Source of the DNA: Bdellovibrio bacteriovorus
Lineage (GTDB): Bacteria; Bdellovibrionota; Bdellovibrionia; Bdellovibrionales; Bdellovibrionaceae
Reading direction: 5' to 3'
Length of the DNA stretch: 64,000 bases
Assembly (NCBI RefSeq): GCF_002208115.1
Contig: NZ_CP020946.1
Span: 3,162,001 to 3,226,000 of the forward strand
Within the stretch, counting starts at the first letter, position 1, and the number at the start of each line of letters is the position of its first letter. Of the stretch, positions 41,532 to 50,328 are shown piece after piece. Below the pieces are notes generated by a model. That model worked only from the letters and a program-made list of their open reading frames with translations, was not told the DNA's origin and ran no database searches. A program made the position numbers and the translations under genes.

Positions 41532-43668
41532 TGATGGTGTCGCGAAGCTTGTTAACGTCGATGGCTTTCATGGCAAGGTCTGTGGCTTCGGCGTCAAGTT
41601 TCGCCGAATTTTCCAACAGACCTTCTTTAACCACGACAAGCTCTTCAGGGGTCAAACCGATCTTGTCGAACTTGCCCGCCGCCAGGGCTTCCTTGGCAAG
41701 ATTCTGGAAGAATTCAGGATCATTCACCGTCGGGCTTAAGCTCTTCAGATAAGCCGTCAATCCGCCCACTTCTTTCAACTGCTCGCTGATCTCAGCATCC
41801 CCGGTCGTACTGCCACTGTTAAAGTCTTTCCCATTGTAGCCCCAACGCATGTACGGAGTAATGTAGTCCTCCACCACATCGGCAATTGTCAAAAGAGGAT
41901 TTTTCTTGTCGCTTTTGTAAAGGAGTTCTGCAATCTCCAATGACGGATTGAAGGTAACCTGAACATAGGCTTTGTGCTCGATCTTGTACCCGGCCTTCTT
42001 CATGTACTCCAAAGAAGAAATGGTGCCATTCAAACTGTCCTTCGCACTGCTGAGAATCTTTTCGCGCTCTGCAAAGAAGACATTGCGGTACTTGTCCTGA
42101 CGATCACAACCAATGATAGTTCTTCCGCCAGTTCCTGCTTCCAGAATATGTTCGTCCGAACAATACATGCCTTTGCTTTTCACGGACTCGATGCCCTTAT
42201 AAGCCCAGTCGATGGCTTTTTGGTCATAAGGCATGATCTTGTCTTTGATGAAGGCTCCGGAAGCCAAGGACGCGGCATTGTCCGTATAGTCCATCACAGT
42301 GGTAACAACAGCCTTTTCAATAACAAGATTTCCCTTCGCTCGCTGCTCCAGCGTTTCCTTGATCTCTTCGTCCGTGTGATCGACGGACGAACTGCCTGCG
42401 AAGTTATGGCGAAGCCCCAGAACGTGACCCATTTCATGGGCTATCACCGCACGCACATTATCTTCCTGATCCGGCTGATTCATATCGACTCTCATCCCGC
42501 ACAGATCGCCATGTTTGAACGAGAACAGATCGTTCTGTCCACCGCCCGTCATGTCTTCTTTTTTGGTGAAAGAGGACGTCATATAAACAAAGCCCCGGAA
42601 GGCCTCACCCGTCAGAGGATCCACCTGGGTATTGGCGTAAGCACCAAACCCGTTATCCCAGTGAATCCAGCGAATCACGATTGAACGGTCTGTTTGCGGA
42701 TCGGAATCCTTGTAGCCGGTTTCAATCTTCAGAACGTCACGCCCTAGAACGCGGTTCCAGTATGTCACGCCCTCTCTGACTGCTGCCTCCATTTTTTTCG
42801 GAACGTTGGCGTCGATCAATACGCGGATGTCACCTGCTTTTTCGTCGGTGTTCCAGCGGATGATCTGGGTTTTCATGTTGTCTTCATCCTTCTTGAAGGT
42901 GTTATTGACGAAGAACCCAAAACGATTCTGCGCATCCATGGGCTTGGACTTAAACTCATCGTTCTGCAGGTAAGGTTTGATCTCGAAGAAAAGAGTTTTG
43001 CTGGTTTCAAACTTTTCAGGCTTTTTCATCCCGATCTGCTTCATCTTTTCTTCGGCTTCCTTGTTTGCTTCGCCCGCTTCACGGGACTTTTCGACAACAC
43101 GGATCACCTGCTTCATAAAGATCGAGTTGTTACGCAGGGACAAAGAACTCACGTAAGAATCCTTGATATCCAGATGAGATTCCAGCTTGCGTTCGCCACG
43201 TTCGATCACGTCGGAATACGTGTACGGCAAAACGATTTCCATCGATTCCTGCAAATTCATGGACAGGAAGCCCTGCCCCATGTCGAACACCACCTGGTCG
43301 GCAGTTTCATCGACAATTGCAAAACTCTGGATCAGTTGGTCAGCGGTGACCGTCTCGACGACGTCTTTGACGGTCTGATTGAAAATCGCAATGCGATCTC
43401 CGTTTCTTTCAAAAGAAATCAACTGAGGGCGGAAGAAACTGGGCGCAGCGGACCGGGACGACTCGATAACCGTCGGAACCAGCATGAACAGCTTTCCTAA
43501 AGAGGACTTTTCAAAGGTCACATGATTTTTACTGACCTTGGCGGACGCCTCGATTTTCCCGGGAGGCAGAGAGTCCTTGACGATGATTTTTTCTGTCTCT
43601 TTACTACAGGCTACCAGCATGGACGAGCAAAGAAGCATGGCAAATGTTGAACGGCTCCAGGACAGCAT
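41521..43668 (-). CDS. Zinc metalloprotease lipoprotein
   Basis: A 715-residue exported protein. Lipobox MLVACSK follows a short hydrophobic segment. At about residue 410 is HEMGHVLGLRHNFAG, the extended HExxHxxGxxH zinc motif of metzincins, and the Met-turn-like TTVMDYTDNAAS follows. The N-terminal 250 residues are a beta-rich domain. It is probably a surface or periplasmic protease useful in prey digestion; that role is inferred. The start at 43668 is preceded by GGGAG. Confidence 0.88.
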   Translation of the reverse strand: MLSWSRSTFAMLLCSSMLVACSKETEKIIVKDSLPPGKIEASAKVSKNHVTFEKSSLGKLFMLVPTVIESSRSAAPSFFRPQLISFERNGDRIAIFNQTVKDVVETVTADQLIQSFAIVDETADQVVFDMGQGFLSMNLQESMEIVLPYTYSDVIERGERKLESHLDIKDSYVSSLSLRNNSIFMKQVIRVVEKSREAGEANKEAEEKMKQIGMKKPEKFETSKTLFFEIKPYLQNDEFKSKPMDAQNRFGFFVNNTFKKDEDNMKTQIIRWNTDEKAGDIRVLIDANVPKKMEAAVREGVTYWNRVLGRDVLKIETGYKDSDPQTDRSIVIRWIHWDNGFGAYANTQVDPLTGEAFRGFVYMTSSFTKKEDMTGGGQNDLFSFKHGDLCGMRVDMNQPDQEDNVRAVIAHEMGHVLGLRHNFAGSSSVDHTDEEIKETLEQRAKGNLVIEKAVVTTVMDYTDNAASLASGAFIKDKIMPYDQKAIDWAYKGIESVKSKGMYCSDEHILEAGTGGRTIIGCDRQDKYRNVFFAEREKILSSAKDSLNGTISSLEYMKKAGYKIEHKAYVQVTFNPSLEIAELLYKSDKKNPLLTIADVVEDYITPYMRWGYNGKDFNSGSTTGDAEISEQLKEVGGLTAYLKSLSPTVNDPEFFQNLAKEALAAGKFDKIGLTPEELVVVKEGLLENSAKLDAEATDLAMKAIDVNKLRDTITNR

Positions 43669-43833
43669 ACGTACTCCCAAATCGCTTTAAACCGTCTGCC
43701 GCCGTCAAAAAACGAGACAGCGGACCCAAAAAAGGGCCAAGCCGGACACCATATCCAACTTAAGCGGCTTAAACTTTCAGGAATTACAGCAAAGCAAGAA
43801 CTGCTCCACTGCTTGGATTGACAGGCGAAACGC

Positions 43834-43856
43834 AAAAAACCCCGAGAACCGAGGCA
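43834..43856 (-). terminator. Terminator downstream of flagellin 1
   Basis: On the minus strand CCTCG, loop GTTCT, CGGGG (one T-G pair) is followed by six T. It lies 140 bp after the flagellin stop, in a 328-bp gap to the protease gene that otherwise holds only the hairpins listed next. Confidence 0.65.
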
Positions 43857-43906
43857 ACCGTATTATCCTAATTATGTTGCGAGGAGTCCCAACCCCTTAA
43901 GTACCC

Positions 43907-43968
43907 CAGGAAGACCCATGTCTTCCTGGGTAGGTTGGTACCGAGAGGAAACGGAGGTATCCTCTCAG
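43907..43968 (-). repeat. Two hairpins in flagellin 1 3' region
   Basis: CCAGGAAGAC and GTCTTCCTGG (43907-43930) form a perfect 10-bp stem, and GAGAGGA with TCCTCTC (43943-43966) a 7-bp stem. They lie between the flagellin stop and the terminator, where they could stabilise the mRNA. Confidence 0.6.
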
Positions 43969-43996
43969 GTCAAATCCTTATAAAACAATTCTGATA

Positions 43997-44830
43997 TTAA
44001 CCAATCAATCTTAGTGCAGAGTTTGGCATCGCGTTGGCTTGAGACAACACAGATGTATTCGCCTGCAAAAGAACCTGGTTACGAGTCGTCTCTGCAGTTG
44101 CTGCTGCTACGTCTGTATCGCGGATACGAGAGTTAGCAGAAGAGATGTTCTCGTGTTGCACACCCAAGTTATCAACTGTGGACTGCAATCTGTTCTGAAG
44201 GGCACCGAGATTTGCGCGGTAACCATTCACTTGAGACTGAGCCGTGTCGATCGCTGCAAGTGCGTCTTGTGCGCCCGTTTTGGAAGAGAAGTCGAAACCA
44301 TCAATTCCCAAAGAGGACGTTGTTGCATTCGTTTCACCGGCGTTGAAGGAGATTCTATCTGCTTCAGGGTCATTGTTGATACCTACCTGGAAGTCGAACG
44401 AGTCGCCGGAACCATCCAGAAGTTTTGTTGTACCGAATCTAGTAGTCTGAGTGATACGTTGTGCCTCAGATTTAAGTTGCTGAACCTCTTTATCAAGGAA
44501 GCCACGCTCTGTATCACCGATAGTGTCAGAAGATGCCTGTACACCCAGTTCTCTCATACGAGTCAGGATGTTGGAGATCTCAGACAAACCACCCTCTGCA
44601 GTTTGAACCATGGAGATACCATCGTTCGCATTTCGGGAAGCCTGGCCCAGAGAGCGAATTTGTGATTTCAAGTTTTCACTGATCGCCAAACCTGCTGCGT
44701 CGTCTGCCGCTTTATTGATGCGGGAGCCGGATGCAAGTTGTGACATTGATTTGCCGATTTCACGCTGAGAGTTCACCATTGTTCTCTGTGCGTTGATAGC
44801 GGATACGTTCGTAGAAATTCTCATTCCCAT
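43997..44830 (-). CDS. fliC: Flagellin 1
   Basis: A 277-residue flagellin. N-terminal [20 protein letters not shown] and C-terminal [20 protein letters not shown] with ending [12 protein letters not shown] are the D0/D1 polymerisation parts; the variable middle is short (about 90 residues). Exported by the flagellar type III system and assembled in the filament. GGAGGT lies just before the ATG. A possible FliA promoter (CTAAG, N13, GCCGAATT) is at 44845-44870 on the minus strand. It shares the locus with a second flagellin. Confidence 0.95.
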   Translation of the reverse strand: MGMRISTNVSAINAQRTMVNSQREIGKSMSQLASGSRINKAADDAAGLAISENLKSQIRSLGQASRNANDGISMVQTAEGGLSEISNILTRMRELGVQASSDTIGDTERGFLDKEVQQLKSEAQRITQTTRFGTTKLLDGSGDSFDFQVGINNDPEADRISFNAGETNATTSSLGIDGFDFSSKTGAQDALAAIDTAQSQVNGYRANLGALQNRLQSTVDNLGVQHENISSANSRIRDTDVAAATAETTRNQVLLQANTSVLSQANAMPNSALRLIG

Positions 44831-45030
44831 TTGGGACCTCCATTAATTCGGCCGCCTTATACCTACTTAGGCTGACCAAGTTGTACACGTTGTTGACTCA
44901 AACTTTTGTCTGGCTCTCTCAAGCGAATCTTCGTAAGGCAATCACTCCTTGCGGGTTCCTCGAGAGCTTCGACTTGGTTTGCGTCGTTGCTTCTGACATA
45001 CCTTTCGGCGAGGTCTTGAAAGGCTTTAGT

Positions 45031-45126
45031 CGGGTCCTGTAGTTCTGGACCATGATCCAGTAAAACCTGGACTAACATCCTGAAAAACAGACCAAAAACC
45101 GGCATTTTTCAATACCAAGGTCCAGT
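45031..45126. promoter_or_regulatory. GGTCC-type repeats upstream of flagellin 1
   Basis: GGTCC (45033), CTGGACC with a degenerate partner GATCCAG (45045-45060), CCTGGAC (45066) and a full CCAAGGTCCAG (45115-45125) lie 200-300 bp upstream of flagellin 1. The 420-bp gap between flagellin 1 and the transposase gene contains these and REP copy 3 and no convincing gene. Confidence 0.55.
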
Positions 45127-45155
45127 CCCACCCAACGTCCAACCCGACCAAAAGA

Positions 45156-45192
45156 AAGGTGCCTGGTGACTTTTTACACCTACACCGCATCA
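45156..45192 (+). repeat. REP element, copy 3, left of transposase
   Basis: AAAGGTGCCTGGTGACT to TTTTTACACCTAC with tail ACCGCATCA; 60 bp before the transposase gene. It is in inverted orientation to copy 4 on the other side. Confidence 0.92.
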
Positions 45193-45251
45193 AAAAGTCA
45201 GAATCCGGATCTAAAACGAAGGTCTGAAAGGCTTTGATCTAGGAATTTCAT

Positions 45252-45908
45252 TTGAATGACTACTTATGTATGGGAAGAAACAGATTCATTTGTCATACGG
45301 AATTGCCATATCACATCACTGCTAGATGCATTAATCGCGATTGGTTTTCTGTCGAGCCAGAGAATGTCTGGAGAGTGATGACCACGCATCTGCACTTCAT
45401 ACATCTGGCATTTGGAATTCGAATTCATGCATTTGTTTTGATGAGCAACCACTTCCATCTGATAGCTTCAGCACCCAATGGCAATTTAAGTGAAGCAATG
45501 CGCTTCTTCATGTCGGAATCCGGAAGAGACCTTCGGACATTCAGCGAGCGAATCAACGTCACCTATGGATCAAGGTTTCACCGAAGTCTGCTGTCGAACC
45601 AGCTCTACTATCAACATGCCTATAAATACTTATATAGAAATCCGGTCATGGCGGGGCTTTGCGAAAGAGTCGAAGACTATCGATACTCGACACTAAGAAG
45701 TCTTCTTGGATTGGAAAAGATGGAGGTTCCCGTATGTGATGACACTCACTGGGAAACCTGGGGCTCACGGTTTGCCACCTTGGAGTGGCTAAATACGGAT
45801 CCCGGACACGAAGATTGGGAAAAGATTCAAAAAGGTCTAAGAAGAAGTGTTTTTAAAATCAGCCCCTATAAAAGTCGTCCATCCCATTTAGAAGTTGACG
45901 CGCTGTAG
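45252..45908 (+). CDS. REP-associated tyrosine transposase (RAYT)
   Basis: A 218-residue Y1/HUH nuclease of the TnpA_REP family. It has FVLMSNHFHLIA with the HxH metal site (about 66-69) and the tyrosine region YKYLYRNPVMAG (about 124-132). The frame begins with TTG at 45252; an ATG at 45270 is an alternative. REP sequences in opposite orientation lie on both sides, the arrangement of a RAYT-REP unit. It sits between the two flagellin genes. The enzyme nicks single-stranded REP DNA; most RAYTs are single copy and domesticated. Confidence 0.92.
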   Translation: MNDYLCMGRNRFICHTELPYHITARCINRDWFSVEPENVWRVMTTHLHFIHLAFGIRIHAFVLMSNHFHLIASAPNGNLSEAMRFFMSESGRDLRTFSERINVTYGSRFHRSLLSNQLYYQHAYKYLYRNPVMAGLCERVEDYRYSTLRSLLGLEKMEVPVCDDTHWETWGSRFATLEWLNTDPGHEDWEKIQKGLRRSVFKISPYKSRPSHLEVDAL

Positions 45909-45932
45909 GTGTAAAAAATCACCAGGCACCTT
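45906..45932 (-). repeat. REP element, copy 4, right of transposase
   Basis: Inverted copy, read on the minus strand as AAGGTGCCTGGTGATTTT then TTACACCTAC, with one substitution from the other copies. It overlaps the RAYT stop codon. Confidence 0.9.
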
Positions 45933-45933
45933 C

Positions 45934-45964
45934 TAAAAATCCCTGGGGGCGGATGCCCCCAGGG
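45934..45964 (-). terminator. Terminator downstream of flagellin 2
   Basis: On the minus strand CCCTGGGGGC, loop ATCC, GCCCCCAGGG, then ATTTTTA. A perfect 10-bp GC-rich stem, 125 bp after the flagellin stop. Confidence 0.75.
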
Positions 45965-46089
45965 TGGGCTTAAGACGAGGAGTATATGTGGGCGACCCCT
46001 CTTCCCGAGAGAAGCCTTATCCCAGAACAGGCTTCCCCCGACATTCCGTAATCGCGAATGTGAATCTTAAATATTTACGCTGATATTAA

Positions 46090-46914
46090 TTAGACCAACT
46101 TCATTGCAACTTGTGGCAACTGGTTGGCTTGAGCCAGAACCGACACCGCTGTATTTTGCAGAATACTTGCAGATGTCATTTCGGCCGTTTCTTTCGCCAC
46201 GTCGGTGTCGCGGATTCGAGAGTTCGCCGCAGACAAGTTTTCATAGGACACGTCAAGGTTACTCACAGCGGACTCCATTCGCGACTGCATCGCACCGAAG
46301 TTCGCTCGCATACCCGAGACTTTTTCAATTGCCTGGTCGACCTGCTCCAGAGACGCACGCGCATCCCCCCTGTCCGCCATGGCAATCGAATCGATTCCCA
46401 AAGCCGAGGCCGTCGAGTCGGCATCAAATTCAAATTTAATAACGTTGTTCTCATCCGAGTAGGCACCCACCTGGAACTCCATCGCTCCGGCGGTTCCATC
46501 AAGCATTTTCTTCGTACCGAAGACCGTGGTCTTGGCAATACGATCCGCCTCTTGGATAAGCTGTTGGGTTTCTTTATTTAGGAACTCCCTCTCTGTGTCA
46601 CTCACAGTATCGGAAGCCGCCTGTACGCCCAGCTCACGCAGACGCACCAGAATGTTGGAGACCTCATTCAAGCCCCCCTCACTGACCTGAACAAATGAGA
46701 TGGCATTGTTGGCGTTGTTTCGCGCCTGACCGATACCTTTCAATTGTCCTTTGAAGTTCTCAGAAATCGCCAAGCCGGCGGCGTCGTCGGCCGCATTTAC
46801 GATACGGCTACCAGAAGCCAATGCCTGTGCGGCATGCTCTGCGCGTTTCTGTTGTTTGGATAGCACGCGTTGTGCTGCGATAGATGCGGTGTTTGTTGCG
46901 ATTCTTAAGCCCAT
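46090..46914 (-). CDS. fliC: Flagellin 2
   Basis: A 274-residue flagellin, clearly paralogous to the 43997 gene but diverged. N-terminal MGLRIATNTASIAAQRVLSK and [20 protein letters not shown]-terminal [20 protein letters not shown] and ending NQLPQVAMKLV. The middle domain is likewise short. The ATG follows AAGGGGGG. Several flagellins per genome are known for bdellovibrios, where individual flagellins differ in their importance to motility. Confidence 0.95.
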   Translation of the reverse strand: MGLRIATNTASIAAQRVLSKQQKRAEHAAQALASGSRIVNAADDAAGLAISENFKGQLKGIGQARNNANNAISFVQVSEGGLNEVSNILVRLRELGVQAASDTVSDTEREFLNKETQQLIQEADRIAKTTVFGTKKMLDGTAGAMEFQVGAYSDENNVIKFEFDADSTASALGIDSIAMADRGDARASLEQVDQAIEKVSGMRANFGAMQSRMESAVSNLDVSYENLSAANSRIRDTDVAKETAEMTSASILQNTAVSVLAQANQLPQVAMKLV

Positions 46915-47383
46915 AGAACCCCCCTTGGGATTAGAGATCCGAGCCGCTGGTTTTTGATGGAATCTAAAATGATCTAAGGTAGCACCACTTACCCTTTGAA
47001 CACCCGAAATCCGCCTACGTCCCGTGATCTGTTTGTTTAAATTTTACTTTTCAAAAAACTTTTAAAATTTAATTCAAGGTTGGAGCCGCCCCTCTAAGAA
47101 ACGGTGATTGGACGTTTCTTTCGAGGAGCTTTAGCTTCGAGAGGAGGTATCCTGATTTGATCTGGAGATCCTTTTTAGCTTGCCCAACGTGTACAACAAA
47201 CTCTTCGGACCTAGGTCCAGAAAACTTTAGCCCAAGGTCCAGGATTTTTTTTGGTGGTTTTGCTAGTACTTGATTTTACTGGATATTAAGGACTCAAAAA
47301 TTTTTGACCAAGGTCCAGTTGAGGCCAGACCAAGGGCTAAAAAACGATGTTTTATCGAAGACTTATGTTACACGCCAAAAACG
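46915..47383. promoter_or_regulatory. 469-bp leader/promoter region of flagellin 2
   Basis: No gene is seen. It contains an AAGAAACG/CGTTTCTT inverted repeat (47097-47120), a hairpin around GAGCTTTAGCTTC (47122-47140), a GGAGGTATCCT also present at 43953, a perfect palindrome GGACCTAGGTCC (47207-47218), and CCAAGGTCCAG twice (47232 and 47308). Confidence 0.5.
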
Positions 47384-48283
47384 CTACGGTGTTTTTCGCA
47401 CAGCCAGAATGTTGATCCCCGCGGTGCTCGGCGAAGCCATCATCACGCGTTCGACATAGCTGTAAAGGGACTCTTTCTTCACACGTTTATCGTCGTCACT
47501 GCCATCACGGGAAGCCCCATTGCTTGCGTGCACCATGTACAGCACACCCTTTTCGCGAATCAAAAAGCCCATGTGCGAAACATCCAGGCGCGTGCCGATG
47601 GCTTTGCGCAGATCCCAGTTCGGGCGCACCACATGGAAGATCGTTCCCGACGGAATCTTATCCATCAGCTCGGGGGTTTTCAGCAGATCCTCTTTGGCGA
47701 TGTAAGGAAGCTGGCCCAGTTCCGGCTTGAAATCGCGGCTCATGCCCACGAAAGCCTCACCCTTTTTCGCAAACCACAGGTCTTTTTCAATCCACGTCTG
47801 AGACCACTTGGTCTTCGCCCCCGCGATGGAGCCAGTGATGTCTTTTACAAAACCATTTTCAATATTGTTGGGAATCCAGTCGACGCTCGGGAAATGATTG
47901 CGGGTCTCGTACGACACCACTGCTTTTTCATAGCGAATCTGATTCATACGCACACGGAACTGTTCAGGACTTGATGACAGCGATAACGCCAGCACAGTTT
48001 CCACAAACGTCGTGCAGTCAAAACCATCAAAGCGATAAAGCGGTCCATGGCTGATGTCGCCTTCCGGGCCCTCGCCCAACGGATCCACGATGTACGGGCT
48101 TTTTTCAGAAAGGAACTGCAGCGCAAAAGCCGACACACGGTCTTTGCCCTGCAATTGTGCGGATGAGGTGTAAAGGCTTTGCAGACGCTGCTCCGTCCCC
48201 GTTACTTCGGCCAACGCATAAGCCGGCACCATCCCCATCACCAGGGAGGAAACAAGCAGTGATTGAAGCAAAGAACGTTTCAT
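47384..48283 (-). CDS. DUF1460 NlpC/P60-fold amidase-like exported protein
   Basis: A 299-residue protein with a signal peptide ending AYALAE. The core has FDGFDCTTFVETVLALS with a candidate catalytic Cys and LDVSHMGFLIREKG with the following His. This matches the DUF1460 family, N-acetylmuramoyl-L-alanine amidase-like proteins of the papain-like NlpC/P60 group. Periplasmic peptidoglycan cleavage is inferred. ATG at 48283 follows AGGTGA. Confidence 0.85.
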   Translation of the reverse strand: MKRSLLQSLLVSSLVMGMVPAYALAEVTGTEQRLQSLYTSSAQLQGKDRVSAFALQFLSEKSPYIVDPLGEGPEGDISHGPLYRFDGFDCTTFVETVLALSLSSSPEQFRVRMNQIRYEKAVVSYETRNHFPSVDWIPNNIENGFVKDITGSIAGAKTKWSQTWIEKDLWFAKKGEAFVGMSRDFKPELGQLPYIAKEDLLKTPELMDKIPSGTIFHVVRPNWDLRKAIGTRLDVSHMGFLIREKGVLYMVHASNGASRDGSDDDKRVKKESLYSYVERVMMASPSTAGINILAVRKTP

Positions 48284-48321
48284 AGTCACCTCATGAAAAT
48301 CCAGCATTCCTTTACAAAGCA

Positions 48322-48350
48322 AAACGGGGGCTCAAAGAGCCCCCGTTTAA
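48322..48350 (-). terminator. Rho-independent terminator
   Basis: AAACGGGGGCTC, 3-base loop, GAGCCCCCGTTT, located after the 48407 gene on the minus strand. The perfect 12-bp stem lies about 40 bp before the start of the DUF1460 gene, separating the two. Confidence 0.85.
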
Positions 48351-48406
48351 TTCATTCTCACTGCAAAAAACTGTGTATCACTTTGACACAGCGACATTTA
48401 AAGCCG

Positions 48407-49444
48407 CTATTTCACGATCCCATCCATCCAAGCTTCCAATTCCGAAGCCCCCTGCCACTGGGCCTTGTGAACATCCTGAGCCTTGCGCACAACCATAAAA
48501 GACACCCCCGCAGACGCAGGCTCCTGCGCGAGCAATCCAATCGCCGCCGCATACACTGACGGGGATTCCGACGGCAGCACATGCCCTGCATTCGCCACCA
48601 CGATCACCCGCACCGGCTTTCCCGAACGCAAATAATTTTTCAACGCCAGAATCTGATTTTTCAGGCGTTCGGAATTCTCTTCCCCCGCCAGAATAAAATC
48701 ACGAGTCACCGCGTTCGCTTTATAGTCCACTTTCGTCAGATCAAAATCTTCTGCTGCGCGGACAATCGTCACATATCCGGCTTTAATATCCCCCGCGCGC
48801 GGATTTGCCCCATAATAGTCCGGATCACTGGAAAGGTTCGCATCCACCACCGCACCCCAGTGCTTGCTGTAAGCCTGATCACGGAACTGACGAATCCAGA
48901 ACGGAGCCATCAGCGGATTCAGCTTCAACCAGCCCTCCCACAACTCGGCGTTCTTCGCCGCATCAGGATTGGTTTCAGTGGGAATTCCCAAAGGGACTGT
49001 TTCAATCACATGTGGGAATTTTTTGGGACTCAGGAACGCACCCACAGTCGAAGTGTATGACAGCGTCACCGGAACGGCGTCTTTGATTTTCAAAGCCGCA
49101 ACAAGCTGTTCAATATCAGAAGAAAAATCCGCAGAGCGAATGGTCGAGTCATACAGAAAGTACGGCGTTTCACTGGCAGAAAGACCTTCGATGGAAAGAG
49201 GATGCGCCGGCAATGAAGGCAGCAAAAGATTCCACCCTTGTTCTGCCAGCAGTTGCACTGAACGATCGCCCGCACTGAGTGCGCGGTTCACCCCGGGAAG
49301 TAAAATCAATGTCGAAGAGTTTTTGTTGGTTTGGATGTGCTCATAGGCAATTACCTTGCCGGTTCCCAAACGAAGATGCTGAACCTTTGCCGCGGCTGTC
49401 AGTGATACCAGAAGAACTGAAATGAACAGAGCGATTGTTTTCAT
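48407..49444 (-). CDS. Exported alpha/beta-hydrolase-like protein
   Basis: A 345-residue protein with a signal peptide (MKTIALFISVLLVSLTAAA). The pattern STLILLPGVNRALSAGD (oxyanion-strand region), VPVTLSYTSTVGAFL (nucleophile elbow, though GxSxG is degenerate) and VIVVANAGHVLPSE (catalytic His) fits an alpha/beta hydrolase. The imperfect elbow leaves activity uncertain. Substrate unknown. Confidence 0.7.
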   Translation of the reverse strand: MKTIALFISVLLVSLTAAAKVQHLRLGTGKVIAYEHIQTNKNSSTLILLPGVNRALSAGDRSVQLLAEQGWNLLLPSLPAHPLSIEGLSASETPYFLYDSTIRSADFSSDIEQLVAALKIKDAVPVTLSYTSTVGAFLSPKKFPHVIETVPLGIPTETNPDAAKNAELWEGWLKLNPLMAPFWIRQFRDQAYSKHWGAVVDANLSSDPDYYGANPRAGDIKAGYVTIVRAAEDFDLTKVDYKANAVTRDFILAGEENSERLKNQILALKNYLRSGKPVRVIVVANAGHVLPSESPSVYAAAIGLLAQEPASAGVSFMVVRKAQDVHKAQWQGASELEAWMDGIVK

Positions 49445-49504
49445 GAAGCTGGAAGTAACAAAGGCTCTGGGCCTTGGCAACAGCTAAAAAGTAGAGCTTT
49501 TGAC

Positions 49505-50218
49505 CTACTTTTCCTGTTCTTCCAGAATGGTTTTTTTAAGTCCTGGGAATCCCCGGCGTTCTCGTGCACTGGCCGCTTCTTCGCCGCGAACGACACGATA
49601 TTCAATGCGATTTTTGGGATCTCCGAAACCAAGGCGCGCCATGGTGTTTTTCTTGTTACGGTGATCCATAAAGCCCGTGAAAAAATCAAAACGGCCGGCA
49701 CCTTTGACGCCGCCCCCGGCATCGCGAATCACGATATAGCCATCATGAACTTCACCATTGGGCATCTTTGCACCCACCAAACGTGGAATGTAAAGAACAT
49801 CACCCAGCTTATAGATTTTCAAATCCGCCGCGGCCGAGAAGTAAGGATCCAGACACGCATTGCTCACTCCATATCCGAACGGACACGTCTTGGTGTCGGT
49901 CACGATAAAGCGAGCCACGCCTTCTTTGGTTGAATGATAGTTGTAAGAGGTCGACACTCCATCATCCTCAATCAGACAAGAACCCTGCAGCAGGCACTGG
50001 GCATAGTCAGAATCACAAAGCGTGGTCAGAATACGTCCGTCAGGGGAAAGCAGGTCGCGCAATGAAGCCGAAGAGCATTTGTTTTTATCAAGCTGAATTG
50101 TGGGCTTGTAGTAAATGGTGGGGATCAATCCGGAACCGTCGCTGGATTTTGAAGCCGCACAGGCATTCAATAAAACAACAGCGGCAAGAAGAGCAAAAAT
50201 CTGACTGAATACTTTCAT
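49505..50218 (-). CDS. 3D-domain lipoprotein
   Basis: A 237-residue lipoprotein, lipobox LLNACA. After a cysteine-rich middle (CDSDYAQCLLQGSC, CPFGYGVSNAC) comes a 3D (Asp-Asp-Asp) double-psi barrel: VLYIPRLVGAKMPNG, GYIVIRDAGGGVKGAGRFDFFTG. The 3D domain is shared with MltA lytic transglycosylases and Rpf/stationary-phase survival proteins, so a peptidoglycan role is probable. ATG at 50218 follows GAGGGTC. Confidence 0.82.
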   Translation of the reverse strand: MKVFSQIFALLAAVVLLNACAASKSSDGSGLIPTIYYKPTIQLDKNKCSSASLRDLLSPDGRILTTLCDSDYAQCLLQGSCLIEDDGVSTSYNYHSTKEGVARFIVTDTKTCPFGYGVSNACLDPYFSAAADLKIYKLGDVLYIPRLVGAKMPNGEVHDGYIVIRDAGGGVKGAGRFDFFTGFMDHRNKKNTMARLGFGDPKNRIEYRVVRGEEAASARERRGFPGLKKTILEEQEK

Positions 50219-50266
50219 CTTTTGACCCTCCTTCATTCCCGCTATTTATAGCAAACTTCAGAGGGG

Positions 50267-50287
50267 TTTTCCGGCCTGGCCGGAAAA
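50267..50287. repeat. Perfect 21-bp palindrome
   Basis: TTTTCCGGCC, one T, GGCCGGAAAA, between two minus-strand genes. No T-run follows, so it is not a standard terminator; it may be a protein-binding site or a weak hairpin. Confidence 0.55.
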
Positions 50288-50328
50288 ATACAGCGTGTGC
50301 ATGTAAGGCTTACACTGATGGCAAAAGT

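Noticed and set aside
44863-45105. 80-aa minus-strand frame between flagellin 1 and the transposase
   Set aside because: No ribosome-binding site before its ATG and it runs through the GGTCC motif cluster; more likely non-coding leader sequence.
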